Assembly (NCBI GenBank): GCA_958296165.1
Contig: OY282447.1
Coordinates: 3,348,001 to 3,412,000 of the forward strand
Source: an uncultured Pseudomonadales bacterium
GTDB lineage: Bacteria > Pseudomonadota > Gammaproteobacteria > Pseudomonadales > Azotimanducaceae
Direction of reading: 5' to 3'
Length of the DNA stretch: 64,000 bases
Below the pieces are notes generated by a model. The model saw only the letters and a program-made list of their open reading frames with translations, searched no databases and had not been told where the DNA came from. Numbering within the stretch: position 1 is the stretch's first letter; each line of letters starts with the position of its first letter. Positions 34,930 to 44,902 of the stretch are shown here, in pieces. The translations under genes and the position numbers were made by a program.

Positions 34930-35661
34930 CTAGCCGGCCGCTTGCGCCCGCTTGGCCCTGCGCTTGCGCTTCTTGCGCGGCTTCGGTTGCAGCGATTCCT
35001 GCGCAGCCTGCACGCGTTCTTCGTACTCCTTGTGCAATCCTGCTATGCGCTGCTCCGCAACGCGCTTGCGCTCCTTCGACTTCCTGCCTTCCGTGCGAAC
35101 CAGCTTGGCGTGCTCGCTGGCCCGGAACTTACCCACGGCCCGTTCGAGCTTGGTCTGGATGCGCTCGTTGGCTAGCGCCTCCGCCTGCTCGATGCGTACA
35201 TTGACGTTGCCGACGCGCGCGTCTAGCAGATCGCGTGCCTTGAGTTCCGTCACGCGCGCCTTGGCCTCTCGCACGGTTGCGCGAGCTTTGACGAGGCGGT
35301 CGGAAACGCGCTGGACCTTTGTGCGCGCTTTCTTGGCGTTGGTTTTGTCTACTTTGGCACCGGTTTGGCGGGCCTTGTCGCGAGCGTCGTTGGCGGCGGC
35401 TTGCGCAGTTGCCAGTGCTTCACGATCCTTCTTGAGGCTGGCAATCGCCCTGTCGGCTGCGCTAGCGGCGCGCGTCGTCGCTGGCGAAACTGGAACGCGC
35501 CTGCCGTCCGTTTCCGAAACAGCCTTCCTCTTCGGCTTTGCCGCCGGCTTCTTAGCCGGCCGGCCCGCTTTCTTAGCGGCTGCCGCTTTCGGCGGTCGGC
35601 CGCGCTTCTTGGGCGGAGCAGCTTCAGCCGCTTGGCTAGTGGTGGATTTCTTCCTCGGCAC
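34930..35661 (-). CDS. Lys/Arg/Ala-rich DNA-binding protein with AT-hook motifs
   Basis: A 243-residue basic protein. Residues 1-50 contain two AT-hook-like cores, KKRGRPPK and KKAGRPAKK, followed by KPAAKPKRK. The middle is a long Ala/Glu/Lys/Arg coiled coil with no globular signature, and the C-terminus ends KPRKKRKRRAKRAQ. It resembles histone-like regulators of the AlgP type or other nucleoid proteins, but I cannot name an orthologue. GTG 35661, 6 nt behind GAGGG, gives a compact start; a TTG at 35679 is the alternative. adk lies 59 nt upstream on the same strand. Confidence 0.75.
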   Translation of the reverse strand: MPRKKSTTSQAAEAAPPKKRGRPPKAAAAKKAGRPAKKPAAKPKRKAVSETDGRRVPVSPATTRAASAADRAIASLKKDREALATAQAAANDARDKARQTGAKVDKTNAKKARTKVQRVSDRLVKARATVREAKARVTELKARDLLDARVGNVNVRIEQAEALANERIQTKLERAVGKFRASEHAKLVRTEGRKSKERKRVAEQRIAGLHKEYEERVQAAQESLQPKPRKKRKRRAKRAQAAG

Positions 35662-35720
35662 GTATTCCCTCGTAAGCAATGAAGATTGCTGCCCGATAAT
35701 ATCGGTTTTGCTCCCGATGT

Positions 35721-36404
35721 CTAGTGCGGATTGTTGCTTTTTTGCGCGGCGCTGCTGCTGTCTTCGAGTGCTCTGACGATGTCGTTGCGCACATTGTCCA
35801 AGCTATTGCCGCCGTCTATCGCGGTGTAGGCGATGCTCTTCGATGCAGCGAGATTTCGATAGAAGGAGATCAACGGACGTGTATGTTCACGATACACGCG
35901 CAACCTGTCGCGCACTGTCGATTCTTCGTCGTCGGCGCGCTGCACGAGCGGATCGCCTGTGTGATCGTCGAATCCCTGGCGCTGCGGTGGGTCGTGTTCG
36001 ATGTGGTATGTTCGCCCGCTTGCTGTGTGAACACGTCGTCCCGATAGGCGCCTTACTACCACATCATCCGGCACGCTGATTTCCAATACATGGTCGACGG
36101 TGATTCCTGCGTCGGACAACGCCTCGGCTTGGCCAAGCGTGCGCGGAAAGCCGTCGAATAGGAAACCGTTGCCGCAATCGTCTTGGGCAATGCGGGCTCT
36201 GACTAGATCGACGACGGTGCCATCGTCGACAAGGTCGCCGCGGTCGACGATGGCCTGCACTTTGCGGCCCAGAGGCGTGCCGGCAGAGATCGCCGCGCGC
36301 AGCATGTCGCCGGTCGAAATCTGGACGATTGCGAAGCGTTCGCAGATGGATGCCGCCTGTGTGCCTTTGCCCGCTCCCGGCGGCCCAATCAAGATCAACT
36401 TCAT
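35721..36404 (-). CDS. adk: Adenylate kinase
   Basis: A 227-residue enzyme for ATP + AMP to 2 ADP. Walker A is LILIGPPGAGKGTQA; the AMP site is ISTGDMLRAAISAGTPLG; GFLFDGFPRTLGQAEAL carries the conserved Asp and Arg. The LID region is GRRVHTASGRTYHIEHDPPQ with no cysteine zinc site, as in most Gram-negative long-form kinases. The ATG follows an A/G-rich ribosome-binding site (GGGGACGT). It lies 48 nt downstream of the relA stop on the same strand. Confidence 0.97.
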   Translation of the reverse strand: MKLILIGPPGAGKGTQAASICERFAIVQISTGDMLRAAISAGTPLGRKVQAIVDRGDLVDDGTVVDLVRARIAQDDCGNGFLFDGFPRTLGQAEALSDAGITVDHVLEISVPDDVVVRRLSGRRVHTASGRTYHIEHDPPQRQGFDDHTGDPLVQRADDEESTVRDRLRVYREHTRPLISFYRNLAASKSIAYTAIDGGNSLDNVRNDIVRALEDSSSAAQKSNNPH

Positions 36405-36452
36405 ATACGTCCCCCTGTGCCTATGCTCGGCCTGCGCCCTCGCTGCACATCG

Positions 36453-38507
36453 TCAGGCGTGCGTGCGCCGGACGTCGACCACGTCTGCAATGGCGCGGAT
36501 GTCCGCTTCGGCGCGAAGCAGCTGGGCGATGTCGGTCGCGTCGGTAATGTGGAGCTGCAATGAAATCGTCGCGCTCTCGCCGGGCACGTCTGCGCGTGCG
36601 TTGGCCGCCACGACGGAGATGGACGCCGCCGCTACGGCCGCCATGATGTCACGCAGCAACCCGTCGCGGTCGCGGCCGCGTACGGTCAAGCCCTGCAAAT
36701 AGCCGCTTGTTTCTTGCGCCTGACTAGGCAGCGCGGAGACGCGATCATGCTCGGCAGACTGGGTCGCGCGATCGGGCGGAGCATCTGCACGAGCACGCGC
36801 TCGCAATAGCGGCACTAGATCGGTCGTCAATTGATCGCCGACGCCCACCGCAAGCAGCAGTTCGTCCTCGGAGTCGTAGCCGGCAAGCCGCGCCAACGCA
36901 GTGAAGTCCGGCATTTCGGTTGGCGCCGAGCTGCCGGCGTTTGAGAGCTGTGCCAGTGTTTCCGTTAGCAATGCGCGGCCAGCGCCGATATTGGATTCCG
37001 CAACTTGGCCGCGGAACCAAGATTGGATCTTCGATCTCGCCCGGGAAGTGTTGACGTAGCCGAGCGCAGGATTCAGCCACTCGCGTCTCGGCTGTGCGGT
37101 TTGGCCGGTTTCGATCTCCACGCACTCGCCAGTGGCCAAGCGTCTATTGAGAGGTACGCTGCGACCGTCCACGCGAGCGGCAAGGCAGCGGTGGCCGATT
37201 TCGGTGTGAATTCGGTAGGCGAAGTCCACGGGCGTCGCATTCGGCGCCAAGTCCAGCACATGACCTTGGGGCGTCGTCACGAATATCCTGCCTTGCGTAG
37301 CAAAAACGCCGTCGTGAGACATCTCCATGCCGTTGGCGGCACCGTAGGCTGGCGCTCGGTCGCCTTGTCGATGCCGTTCTTCGTGCCATTCCAGAACGCT
37401 GCGCAGCCAGTCCATCTTCTGCGATTGCAGTGCGCCGGAGACGGTGCCTGCTTCGTCCTTGTACGCCCAGTGCGCGCAAACGCCAAGCTCTGCCTCTTCG
37501 TGCATTGCGTGCGTTCTGATCTGCACCTCCAAGGTCTTGCCGGCCGGGCCGATGACCGCGGTGTGAATGGACCGATAGCCGTTTTCCTTGGGGTTGGCGA
37601 TGTAGTCGTCGAACTCAGTGGGGATGTGGGGCCACGAAGTATGCACCACCCCCATCACTCGATAGCAGGCGTCGACTTGGTCCACCAGCACTCGTACCGC
37701 CTGCACGTCGCGCACCTGCGAGAAATCGATGGCCTTGTGGTTCATCTTTTTCCAGATGCTGTAGATGTTCTTGGCTCTGCCATGCACTTCCGCCTTGATG
37801 TCGGCTGCGGACAAGCGGAACTCAAGATCTTGGCGAATCGCCTCTACTTGCCGTTCCCGCCCCTCGCGGCGGCCGTCGAGCTTGGCGACGATCTGGCTGT
37901 AGTCCTTGGGATAGAGATAGCGGAACGCCAGATCTTCAAGGGACCACTTCAATTGCCAGATGCCGAGGCGGCCAGCGAGCGGTGCGAAGAACTCCATCGC
38001 TTCGCGCGCGGCAACATGGCGCTCGGCCCGGTCGCCGTTCCTCGCATGGCGCAGCGCCACGATTCGTTCTGCCAGTTTGATCACCGCCACGCGCGGGTCG
38101 TCGATCAACGCTATCAACAAATGCCGAACATTGTCCGTTTGGCTCTTGGCTTCGCTCGACAGCACCGCAGAGTCGTTGAGCGCCAGCACGTTGATGTCCG
38201 ATAGACGCCGCACGGCGGCAATCAAGGCGGAGACCTCGTCGGGCAGTTTGCTCGGCATGACGTCGCCGCGCTGAACGGCGAAGAAGGCCATGCCGGCCAT
38301 GACCGTTACGATGTCCATCTTGAACTGCAACAGCAGTTCTACGAGTTGCAGGCCCGGTTTGCGAGATTCGTGGCAGGCGATGAGATTGAAGACGCCCACG
38401 GCGGTCTTGCGGCTGACGGAAGAAAACCTCGACGCTTCGTCGAGCCAGATGTCGATGTCCGGCTCGCCATTGGCCATGCGTGGCAGATCAGCGCGGAAAT
38501 CAGCCAC
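36453..38507 (-). CDS. relA: (p)ppGpp synthetase, RelA class
   Basis: A 684-residue long RSH protein. The N-terminal hydrolase-like domain lacks the HDxxED metal motif, so it is probably hydrolase-dead. The synthetase domain has GRAKNIYSIWKKMNHKAIDF, VRDVQAVRVLVD and the acidic EFDDYIANPKENGYRSIHT, the E-x-D-D pattern of monofunctional RelA (SpoT has R-x-K-D). A TGS domain (FVTTPQGHVLDLAPNATPVDFAY) and C-terminal ACT domain (LQGLTVRGRDRDGLLRDIM) follow. I chose GTG 38507, 9 nt behind GAGG; a TTG at 38522 overlaps the recO stop. It probably responds to amino-acid starvation on the ribosome. Confidence 0.93.
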   Translation of the reverse strand: MADFRADLPRMANGEPDIDIWLDEASRFSSVSRKTAVGVFNLIACHESRKPGLQLVELLLQFKMDIVTVMAGMAFFAVQRGDVMPSKLPDEVSALIAAVRRLSDINVLALNDSAVLSSEAKSQTDNVRHLLIALIDDPRVAVIKLAERIVALRHARNGDRAERHVAAREAMEFFAPLAGRLGIWQLKWSLEDLAFRYLYPKDYSQIVAKLDGRREGRERQVEAIRQDLEFRLSAADIKAEVHGRAKNIYSIWKKMNHKAIDFSQVRDVQAVRVLVDQVDACYRVMGVVHTSWPHIPTEFDDYIANPKENGYRSIHTAVIGPAGKTLEVQIRTHAMHEEAELGVCAHWAYKDEAGTVSGALQSQKMDWLRSVLEWHEERHRQGDRAPAYGAANGMEMSHDGVFATQGRIFVTTPQGHVLDLAPNATPVDFAYRIHTEIGHRCLAARVDGRSVPLNRRLATGECVEIETGQTAQPRREWLNPALGYVNTSRARSKIQSWFRGQVAESNIGAGRALLTETLAQLSNAGSSAPTEMPDFTALARLAGYDSEDELLLAVGVGDQLTTDLVPLLRARARADAPPDRATQSAEHDRVSALPSQAQETSGYLQGLTVRGRDRDGLLRDIMAAVAAASISVVAANARADVPGESATISLQLHITDATDIAQLLRAEADIRAIADVVDVRRTHA

Positions 38508-38518
38508 TGCCGGAGTCC

Positions 38519-39265
38519 TCAAGCGAGGCGCACACGCGCCGCGAACAGGCTGCGCGTGGTTAGTCGGCGCCCGTCCAAACGCAGTTCCAAAGCACGCCGA
38601 AAGACGCGCTTGGCGGCTTGACGAACGGTACGGTCGCGATAGTCGCCGGTGCCTATCGCCGAGATTTGCCAGCCGTTTAGCACAAGCGGTGCGTGGCGCT
38701 GCGCGCCGGCGCGTTGGTGGCCGCTGGCGGGGCCGCTCGGGAGTTCGTGAAATCCCTCGCCTATGACCACGCCATAGGCTTTGTCGCCAACGATCGGTGC
38801 GCCGCTGTTCACATCGACATCGAACGCCAAGCCGTAGCCGAGCTCATCGAGCAGGCGTCGCTCGAAGGTGCGCAGGATCGGTTCCAAATCGCCGCCAGCG
38901 CCCAGTGCGGTGAGCGCTTGGCCATATTGGTCGAACAGCGCGGCCGCCGGTTCCTCGTGGCTCAAGGTTTTCACCAGCAGCTCGTTTAGGTACAGCCCCG
39001 CGAACAACGCGTCGCCGCTGAGTTGCTTTGGCGACACCGCTTCGCAACGCAGCACGTTGACCATTTGGCCGCGTCCGCGCCAAGAGGCAGCGACTTGTGT
39101 GAATGGCTCGATGTGATGGTGCCCGCGACGGCCGCCTTTGACGCCGCGCACTACGCCGCTGACGCGCCCGAAGTCGAACGTGAGCAGCTCGACGATAGCG
39201 CTGGTTTCTCGAAACGCGCGCCGGTGCAGGACGTACGCAGGTTGGCGCTCGGCAGGCCGCACCAT
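38519..39265 (-). CDS. recO: DNA repair protein RecO
   Basis: A 248-residue recombination mediator that loads RecA with RecR. It opens ERQPAYVLHRRAFRETSAIVELLTFDFGRVSGVVRGVKG, an OB-fold family N-terminus, and has the helical RLLDELGYGLAFD region near residue 130. No zinc cysteines are seen, as in Gram-negative RecO. The ATG at 39265 lies 2 nt after the era stop; the upstream in-frame extension is a shadow. The order rnc-era-recO is the usual proteobacterial arrangement. Confidence 0.92.
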   Translation of the reverse strand: MVRPAERQPAYVLHRRAFRETSAIVELLTFDFGRVSGVVRGVKGGRRGHHHIEPFTQVAASWRGRGQMVNVLRCEAVSPKQLSGDALFAGLYLNELLVKTLSHEEPAAALFDQYGQALTALGAGGDLEPILRTFERRLLDELGYGLAFDVDVNSGAPIVGDKAYGVVIGEGFHELPSGPASGHQRAGAQRHAPLVLNGWQISAIGTGDYRDRTVRQAAKRVFRRALELRLDGRRLTTRSLFAARVRLA

Positions 39266-39267
39266 GG

Positions 39268-40161
39268 CTAGCGATATCCCAACCGTTGCATGGCTCTCTC
39301 GCGGTCGCTCCAGCGCGGGACGACCTTCACCCACAGGCGTAGCCTGGCCTTGCGGTCGATGAGCATTTCGATGTCCTTGCGGGCCTCTGCGCCAATAGAC
39401 CGAAGCATCGCCCCGCGTTTGCCGATGGCGATGCGCTTCTGCGTGTCGCGCTCGACGTATATTACCGCATGCACTTCGGTGCAGTCCGCGCCGGCGATCA
39501 CCTCTTCGACGGTCACCGCGGTTTGGTGGGGCAGCTCCGCGCCGAGTCGGCGCACCACCTTTTCGCGCACGATCTCGGCGAGCAGGAACGGCAGCGGACG
39601 ATCGGTCGCTTGCTCGGCCGCGAATAGATGCTCGCCGCGCGGCAGATGCCGTGCGACCGTATCCGCCAAGTCGTCGAGCGCCATATTCTTGAGCGCCGAC
39701 ACCGGCACGATTGCGGCGAAATCGTGCTTGCCTCGCACGGCGTCGATGAGCGGCAGCAGGCGTTCCTTCGGGTGCAGCCGGTCGATCTTATTGATGGCGC
39801 AGATGCATGGCGCGCCGGCGTCTTCGATGTGGCGTCGCACCATGTCGTCACCATCCTGCCAGCCACGCGCATCGATCAACATGACGACTAGATCCACGCC
39901 GGCGAGCGAGCCTAGCGCTTGGCCGACCATGTAGCGGTTCAGGGCCCGGCCTTGGGGCTTGTGAATGCCGGGGGTGTCGACGAAGACGAGCTGCGCGGCA
40001 CCGTGGTTGTGTATGCCGATCAGCGCGTGGCGGGTAGTCTGCGGCTTGCGCGAGGTGATGGAGAGCTTGCGCCCGAGCAGGTGGTTCAAGAGCGTCGATT
40101 TGCCGACGTTGGGACGCCCGGCAAGGGCCACGTAGCCGCAACGCGGCTGCTTGTCAATCAT
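39268..40161 (-). CDS. era: GTPase Era
   Basis: A 297-residue GTPase for 30S subunit and 16S rRNA 3'-end maturation. G1 is GRPNVGKST; G2 includes the ITSRKPQTTRH loop; G3 is FVDTPGIHKP; G4 is INKIDRL; G5 is VSALK. The C-terminal KH domain has VEEVIAGADCTEVHAVIYVERDTQK and IGKRGAMLRSIGAEARKDIE. ATG 40161 overlaps the rnc stop by 8 nt; the long upstream extension is rnc read out of frame. Confidence 0.96.
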   Translation of the reverse strand: MIDKQPRCGYVALAGRPNVGKSTLLNHLLGRKLSITSRKPQTTRHALIGIHNHGAAQLVFVDTPGIHKPQGRALNRYMVGQALGSLAGVDLVVMLIDARGWQDGDDMVRRHIEDAGAPCICAINKIDRLHPKERLLPLIDAVRGKHDFAAIVPVSALKNMALDDLADTVARHLPRGEHLFAAEQATDRPLPFLLAEIVREKVVRRLGAELPHQTAVTVEEVIAGADCTEVHAVIYVERDTQKRIAIGKRGAMLRSIGAEARKDIEMLIDRKARLRLWVKVVPRWSDRERAMQRLGYR

Positions 40162-40843
40162 GCTGTGCAAGCTGGCGCAGCACGGCTGCCGCGGCTGCTT
40201 TTTCGGCCTCGCGGCGGCTCTTGCCACGGCCCTTTGCGGCAACGCCCAGACTGTCCGCGCTGCAATCAACCGTGAAGACCGGCGCATGCGGCTTGCCGGT
40301 TGTACCGACGACTTCGTAGCGCGGCAGCGCCAAACCGTCGGCTTGGAGAGTTTCCTGCAGGCGCGTCTTGGGATCCTTCAAGTCTGTTTTTTCGACGGCG
40401 GCGAGCCGGGCGCTGAACAGCGCTCGCACGACGTTGACAGCGGCGTCGAGCCCGCCGTCGCAGACGACGGCGCCGAGCACCGCCTCGAAGGCATCCGCCA
40501 GGATGGAGGTCCGATGCGCGCCGCCGGTGCGCCGTTCGCTGCTGCTCAGATGCAGGAACAGGCCGAGCTCGAGCTGCCGCGCCACGTCAGCCAGGGTGGC
40601 GGCGTTGACGAGCTTGGCGCGCATGAGCGTGAGCTGCTGTTCCGAAGCGGCCGGCATGGCGTCGAACAGCAGCTGCGCGACGATGTAGCCGAGCGCGGCG
40701 TCGCCAAGGAACTCGAAGCGCTCGAAGTTGTCGGTGCCGAAGCTCTTGTGCGTCAGCGCCAAGTGCAGCAGTTGCGGCGATGTGAATCTATAGCCCAAGC
40801 GCTGCTCTAGCTTGGCGGCGGCTTGGGGCTGTTCAGCGCTCAA
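40154..40843 (-). CDS. rnc: Ribonuclease III
   Basis: A 229-residue dsRNA endonuclease. The catalytic signature appears as [22 protein letters not shown], with the second acidic cluster in [20 protein letters not shown]. The C-terminal dsRBD spans about residues 150-226 ([23 protein letters not shown], then [23 protein letters not shown]). TTG 40843 is the start, inside the last codons of lepA (11-nt overlap). The leader-peptidase gene lepB, usually between lepA and rnc in gammaproteobacteria, is missing here. Confidence 0.95.
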   Translation of the reverse strand: MSAEQPQAAAKLEQRLGYRFTSPQLLHLALTHKSFGTDNFERFEFLGDAALGYIVAQLLFDAMPAASEQQLTLMRAKLVNAATLADVARQLELGLFLHLSSSERRTGGAHRTSILADAFEAVLGAVVCDGGLDAAVNVVRALFSARLAAVEKTDLKDPKTRLQETLQADGLALPRYEVVGTTGKPHAPVFTVDCSADSLGVAAKGRGKSRREAEKAAAAAVLRQLAQHD

Positions 40844-42632
40844 TTCTTAGTGCCGCCAGGAACGCGTCCTGCGGTATCTCCACGCGACCGAATTGTTTCA
40901 TGCGCTTTTTGCCTTGCTTCTGCTTCTCGAGTAGCTTCTTCTTGCGTGTAACGTCGCCGCCATAGCACTTCGCCGTGACGTTCTTGCGCAGCGCTTTGAC
41001 CGTTTGACGAGCCACGATTTGACCGCCGATGGCGGCTTGCAGCGCAACGTCGAACATCTGCCGAGGAATCACCTTTTTCATGGCTTTTATCAAGTCCCTG
41101 CCGCGGCCTTCGGCATGTTCGCGATGCACGATGATCGCCAATGCGTCCACTCGGTCGCCGTTGACGAGGACATCGAGCCGCACCAACGGGGCGGCGTCGA
41201 AACGGGCGAAACCGTAGTCCAAAGACGCGAATCCGCGGCTGACGGATTTCAAGCGGTCGAAGAAATCCAGCACGACTTCCGCCAACGGGATTTCGTAGTC
41301 TATCGACACTTGGCCGCCGCTGAACTGCATGCCTTTTTGGATGCCGCGTCGATCGACGCACAACCCGATCACGTTGCCGACGTAGTCCTGCGGCGTAAGG
41401 ATGTTCACGGCCGCGACGGGCTCGCGCATTTGTGCGATGGCGTCCGGCGGCGGGAGTTGCGAAGGATTGTCGATTCGCACCGTGTCGCCATTGCGCAAGG
41501 CCACTTCGTAGACGACCGTAGGCGCGGAGGTAATCAGATCCAAGCCGTACTCGCGTTCCAAGCGCTCTTGGACGATTTCCATGTGCAGCATGCCAAGAAA
41601 GCCGCAACGAAAGCCGAAGCCCAAGGCTTCCGAGGTTTCCGGTTCGTAGAACAGCGAAGCGTCGTTCAGAGTGAGTTTGGCGAGCGCGTCGCGGAAGTTC
41701 TCGAAGTCTTGCGAATTGACGGGGAACATGCCGGCATAGACTTGCGGCTTAACCGTCTCGAAGCCGGGCACGGGCGGCGTGTTCGGATGCTTCGCATCTA
41801 AGAGCGTATCGCCCACCGGAGCACCGCGAATGTCCTTGATGCCCGCTACCACGTAACCGACCTCGCCAGCGCAAAGGGCGGCGCGGCGCTCGCGTTTGGG
41901 CGTGAAAACGCCCACTTCGTCGACCGTGTGGGCGCGGCCAACAGACTTGGCGACGATTCTTTCGCCAGCCGCAAGCTGGCCGTCAAAGACGCGCACCAAC
42001 GAGACTATGCCCAAGTAGTTGTCGAACCAAGAGTCGACGATCAGCGCCTTGAAGGGCGCTTCGGGATCGCCTTGCGGGGCGGGGATGTCGGTGATGAGCG
42101 CTTCCAGCAACTCCGCGACGCCTTCGCCAGTCTTCGCGCTGACAGCCGCAATGTCGTCGGCGGCGATGCCGATGATGTTCTCGATCTCCGCGCAAACGCG
42201 CGGCGGGTCGGCTTGCGGCAAGTCGATTTTGTTCAGCACCGGCAGGACTTCGAGCCCCTGCTCGATCGCGGTATAGCAGTTCGCCACCGACTGCGCTTCC
42301 ACGCCCTGGGCGGCGTCCACCACCAGCAATGCGCCCTCGCAAGCGGCCAGCGAACGGGACACCTCGTAGCCGAAATCCACATGTCCGGGCGTGTCGATGA
42401 AGTTCAGGCGATAGGTTTTGCCGCAACGGGCGCGATACGACAAGGTGACGCTCTGCGCCTTGATGGTGATGCCGCGTTCGCGCTCGATGTCCATGGAGTC
42501 GAGCACTTGCTCTGCCATTTCGCGTTCGCTCAAGCCCTCGCAGGACTGAATGAAGCGATCGGACAACGTCGACTTGCCGTGATCGATGTGGGCGATGATC
42601 GAAAAGTTCCGGATGTGGTCGATGCTTGGCAT
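40833..42632 (-). CDS. lepA: Elongation factor 4 (LepA)
   Basis: A 599-residue ribosomal back-translocase GTPase. G1 is [10 protein letters not shown]2/G3 are [14 protein letters not shown] and [14 protein letters not shown], and G4 is [11 protein letters not shown]. The LepA-specific C-terminal segment includes [20 protein letters not shown]-like [14 protein letters not shown] and [22 protein letters not shown]. Start is ATG 42632; an in-frame TTG immediately precedes it. The length matches the family exactly. Confidence 0.97.
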   Translation of the reverse strand: MPSIDHIRNFSIIAHIDHGKSTLSDRFIQSCEGLSEREMAEQVLDSMDIERERGITIKAQSVTLSYRARCGKTYRLNFIDTPGHVDFGYEVSRSLAACEGALLVVDAAQGVEAQSVANCYTAIEQGLEVLPVLNKIDLPQADPPRVCAEIENIIGIAADDIAAVSAKTGEGVAELLEALITDIPAPQGDPEAPFKALIVDSWFDNYLGIVSLVRVFDGQLAAGERIVAKSVGRAHTVDEVGVFTPKRERRAALCAGEVGYVVAGIKDIRGAPVGDTLLDAKHPNTPPVPGFETVKPQVYAGMFPVNSQDFENFRDALAKLTLNDASLFYEPETSEALGFGFRCGFLGMLHMEIVQERLEREYGLDLITSAPTVVYEVALRNGDTVRIDNPSQLPPPDAIAQMREPVAAVNILTPQDYVGNVIGLCVDRRGIQKGMQFSGGQVSIDYEIPLAEVVLDFFDRLKSVSRGFASLDYGFARFDAAPLVRLDVLVNGDRVDALAIIVHREHAEGRGRDLIKAMKKVIPRQMFDVALQAAIGGQIVARQTVKALRKNVTAKCYGGDVTRKKKLLEKQKQGKKRMKQFGRVEIPQDAFLAALRIER

Positions 42633-42727
42633 CAAGTTTGCCGATCAAGTTTGTCGATAGCGCCGCGACTTGAGGCGACCATTCTACAGAGTTCGACTGT
42701 TGCCGCTTTGGCCAGCCGATGATGCGG

Positions 42728-43168
42728 TTAGTCGATGCGAATGCGAACGACTTCTGAATCGCACTCCACCGCCAGCGGACGCCCGTCGCGTGGCCATGCG
42801 CAGCGGATTGCCGCCATCGCCGCGATCGCGCCGAGCGGCGCGACTGCAATCAGCCAGTCGGGCCAAGCCATCGTCTCGCCGAGCGAGGCCGCCGCCAGTG
42901 CGACTGCCAGCGGAGTGCCGAATACGCCGAGCGCCCTCAATGTGAAACGGCGAGCCCCCGCAACGACTTCCACCGGCAGCCCGTTCGCCACGCCTAGGTC
43001 GGCGTTCAGGAAGATGCGCGGCCGGGCGAACAAGGCCAGGCCGCAGACGCCTTTGCAGCCGCGGCACGAAGCAGCGTCGAGTTGCACGCGCTGTTGTCCT
43101 GCCGCGCCATCGGTCACGCCTCGCCAAATCAGCCGGGCCGGCGCCGCGGCCGTCTCCGCGCCGCTCAT
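42728..43168 (-). CDS. rseC: RseC/MucC-family sigma-E regulatory protein
   Basis: A 146-residue inner-membrane protein. The N-terminal part ends with the cysteine motif CRGCKGVCGLALF (C-x2-C-x3-C). Two membrane helices follow (about residues 75-95, LRALGVFGTPLAVALAAASLG, and 100-120). RseC/MucC proteins modulate the RseA-sigma-E pathway and related redox systems. ATG 43168 overlaps the rseB stop as ATGA; the upstream open frame is antisense-like. Fourth gene of rpoE-rseA-rseB-rseC, 95 nt before lepA. Confidence 0.87.
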   Translation of the reverse strand: MSGAETAAAPARLIWRGVTDGAAGQQRVQLDAASCRGCKGVCGLALFARPRIFLNADLGVANGLPVEVVAGARRFTLRALGVFGTPLAVALAAASLGETMAWPDWLIAVAPLGAIAAMAAIRCAWPRDGRPLAVECDSEVVRIRID

Positions 43169-44322
43169 GGCTGCGGCTGGAAGACGCCGGCTGCGACGCG
43201 GCGCGCCGTTGCCACCGGCACTTCGCCGACCACTGTTACCAAGTGGTCGCCATCGTCGGCAGCCGTCGAGTGAGTCAACACCACCGTGCCGCCACTGCGT
43301 GTGACCACGGTGCCTGCGCCAGCTTCCGGCATGGCTTCGATGAACACCGAAAACGCCGCCAAGCCGTCGCTGAACACCAGTGTGTTGAGGCGGCCGGCTT
43401 GGTCGGGCGACTGCCGGACCGCAGCGCTGGTCAGTTGGAAGCCAGGCGGAACCCAACGCGCCTGCCAGCTTGGCGCAGCCGCGGCGGTGCTGGGGGGCTC
43501 GGAGAGACGGCGCACCACCGCGCCTTCAATGGATGGCTGCAAATCGCCGTCGGCGACGTCCGCGCCGGTGCGGAGCGACGTGAACTGGAATATCTCCAGA
43601 TCCGCGCCTTCGGAATCTTTCAGCTCGGAGCGCAGCAACAGGCCGGTCTCTTCATCCACCCAGAGCCGATAGCCAAAGCGGTCTTGATGGCGGGGCGTGA
43701 CGCTAAGGCGCACCGCCGGCCGCGCCGCCACTCGGTGGCGACCGCTGAGGCGGACTTGGTAGATGTCGCTCATTTGGTCGTAGCGGCGCCCGAACACGCG
43801 ATCGTAGGGGCTCGCCGGGGCCGTGCCTCCGAAGGCCAGCAGCTCGTCGCCGGATTGCAGCATGTAGGTGACCTCATCGCCGACGCGGAGGATCTCCCTA
43901 GGCGGCCCGTCGAGATGCACGATGCGTTCTCGTTCCACGCCGTCCACCACTTTGTGTACTACCCGGAACGTCGCCAGCCGAGTGACTGTGCGGTAGCCGA
44001 CGCCGAAACCCAGCGTGCGCCGCTCCCTACGTGCGAACGACGCGCCGGGGCGGCCTGCTTCCGGCAGGGCCGCGCCGATCTCTGCATTGTCATCTCGGCC
44101 CGACTGCGTGAACGAGAACTGCTGAGCGCGGTTGACGGTGTAGTAGCTGAACACGCCGTCGTAGTCGAGTTCGCGGAAGGCCGCATCCATCGCTTCCAGC
44201 CACTGCTGCGCCGTGCTGCTGGCCGCTGGCTGGGCTGTTGCGGCCACGGCACACGTCGCGCCCACGATTGCCGCCAGCGCTGGACGGCGGGCAATACGAG
44301 CCAGTGGCGCGCGCAAGGTCAC
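43165..44322 (-). CDS. rseB: Sigma-E regulatory protein RseB/MucB
   Basis: A 385-residue periplasmic protein. A signal peptide (RRPALAAIVGATCAVAATAQPA) precedes the LolA-like N-domain: AQQWLEAMDAAFRELDYDGVFSY, then RERIVHLDGPPREILRVGDEVTYML. The C-domain has FQLTSAAVRQSP and a late VFSDGLAAFSVFIE, both typical. RseB protects RseA from proteolysis until lipopolysaccharide or unfolded porins appear. GTG 44322 overlaps the rseA stop as GTGA. Confidence 0.94.
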   Translation of the reverse strand: MTLRAPLARIARRPALAAIVGATCAVAATAQPAASSTAQQWLEAMDAAFRELDYDGVFSYYTVNRAQQFSFTQSGRDDNAEIGAALPEAGRPGASFARRERRTLGFGVGYRTVTRLATFRVVHKVVDGVERERIVHLDGPPREILRVGDEVTYMLQSGDELLAFGGTAPASPYDRVFGRRYDQMSDIYQVRLSGRHRVAARPAVRLSVTPRHQDRFGYRLWVDEETGLLLRSELKDSEGADLEIFQFTSLRTGADVADGDLQPSIEGAVVRRLSEPPSTAAAAPSWQARWVPPGFQLTSAAVRQSPDQAGRLNTLVFSDGLAAFSVFIEAMPEAGAGTVVTRSGGTVVLTHSTAADDGDHLVTVVGEVPVATARRVAAGVFQPQP

Positions 44323-44900
44323 CGCCGATCGTTGCCGGCGACGGGCCTAGGAGTGGGCATGGCCAAGCGGTCGTCTTGCGTGGTCAAGACCTTGGCGAAG
44401 GGCAGCGCCACTGGGCGCGCGGCGACGGCGGTGTGCTGGGCATGTTGGAGCAGATAGCTGTTGGCGCGCAGCAGGTCTTGCTCCGACGGCACTTGGGAGA
44501 GGCCGCGCGGCGGCGTCGCTGCGCCCGCTAGCGTGCCGACTGGCGCTTGCGCGGCAGGCTCGCCATCCGGAGCGCCGAAGTACACCACAACCATCAGCGC
44601 CGCGGCGGCCGCCACTGCTGCACCGGTGAGCGGACCGAGCCAACGTCGGCGCCGCCGCGCCGCATCGTCCGTCGTGCTTGCCGGCACGGCTTCGGCCAGC
44701 CACGGCCGGCTGGAATCGTAATGCCGGCTGGCACCTTCACTACGGATCACGCTACGAATCAGGTGCAGCCGCGCCCACTTGCCGCCAAGGTCGGCGTCGT
44801 CACGCACGGCGTTCAGCACCCGGCGCAGTTCTAGTTCCTGCGCCTCGCCATCCACGGCGGCGGACAGCGATTCGTGCAACGACTGAGTAGACTGCGACAT
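44319..44900 (-). CDS. rseA: Anti-sigma-E factor RseA
   Basis: A 193-residue single-pass anti-sigma factor. The cytoplasmic N-domain LHESLSAAVDGEAQELELRRVL binds the sigma factor; a membrane helix is LTGAAVAAAAALMVVVYFG (about residues 91-110); the periplasmic tail is Pro/Ala-rich. ATG 44900 is preferred because GGAG lies 8 nt upstream; ATG 44906, which overlaps the rpoE stop, is the alternative. Regulated proteolysis of this protein would release RpoE. Confidence 0.92.
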   Translation of the reverse strand: MSQSTQSLHESLSAAVDGEAQELELRRVLNAVRDDADLGGKWARLHLIRSVIRSEGASRHYDSSRPWLAEAVPASTTDDAARRRRRWLGPLTGAAVAAAAALMVVVYFGAPDGEPAAQAPVGTLAGAATPPRGLSQVPSEQDLLRANSYLLQHAQHTAVAARPVALPFAKVLTTQDDRLAMPTPRPVAGNDRR

Positions 44901-44902
44901 GT

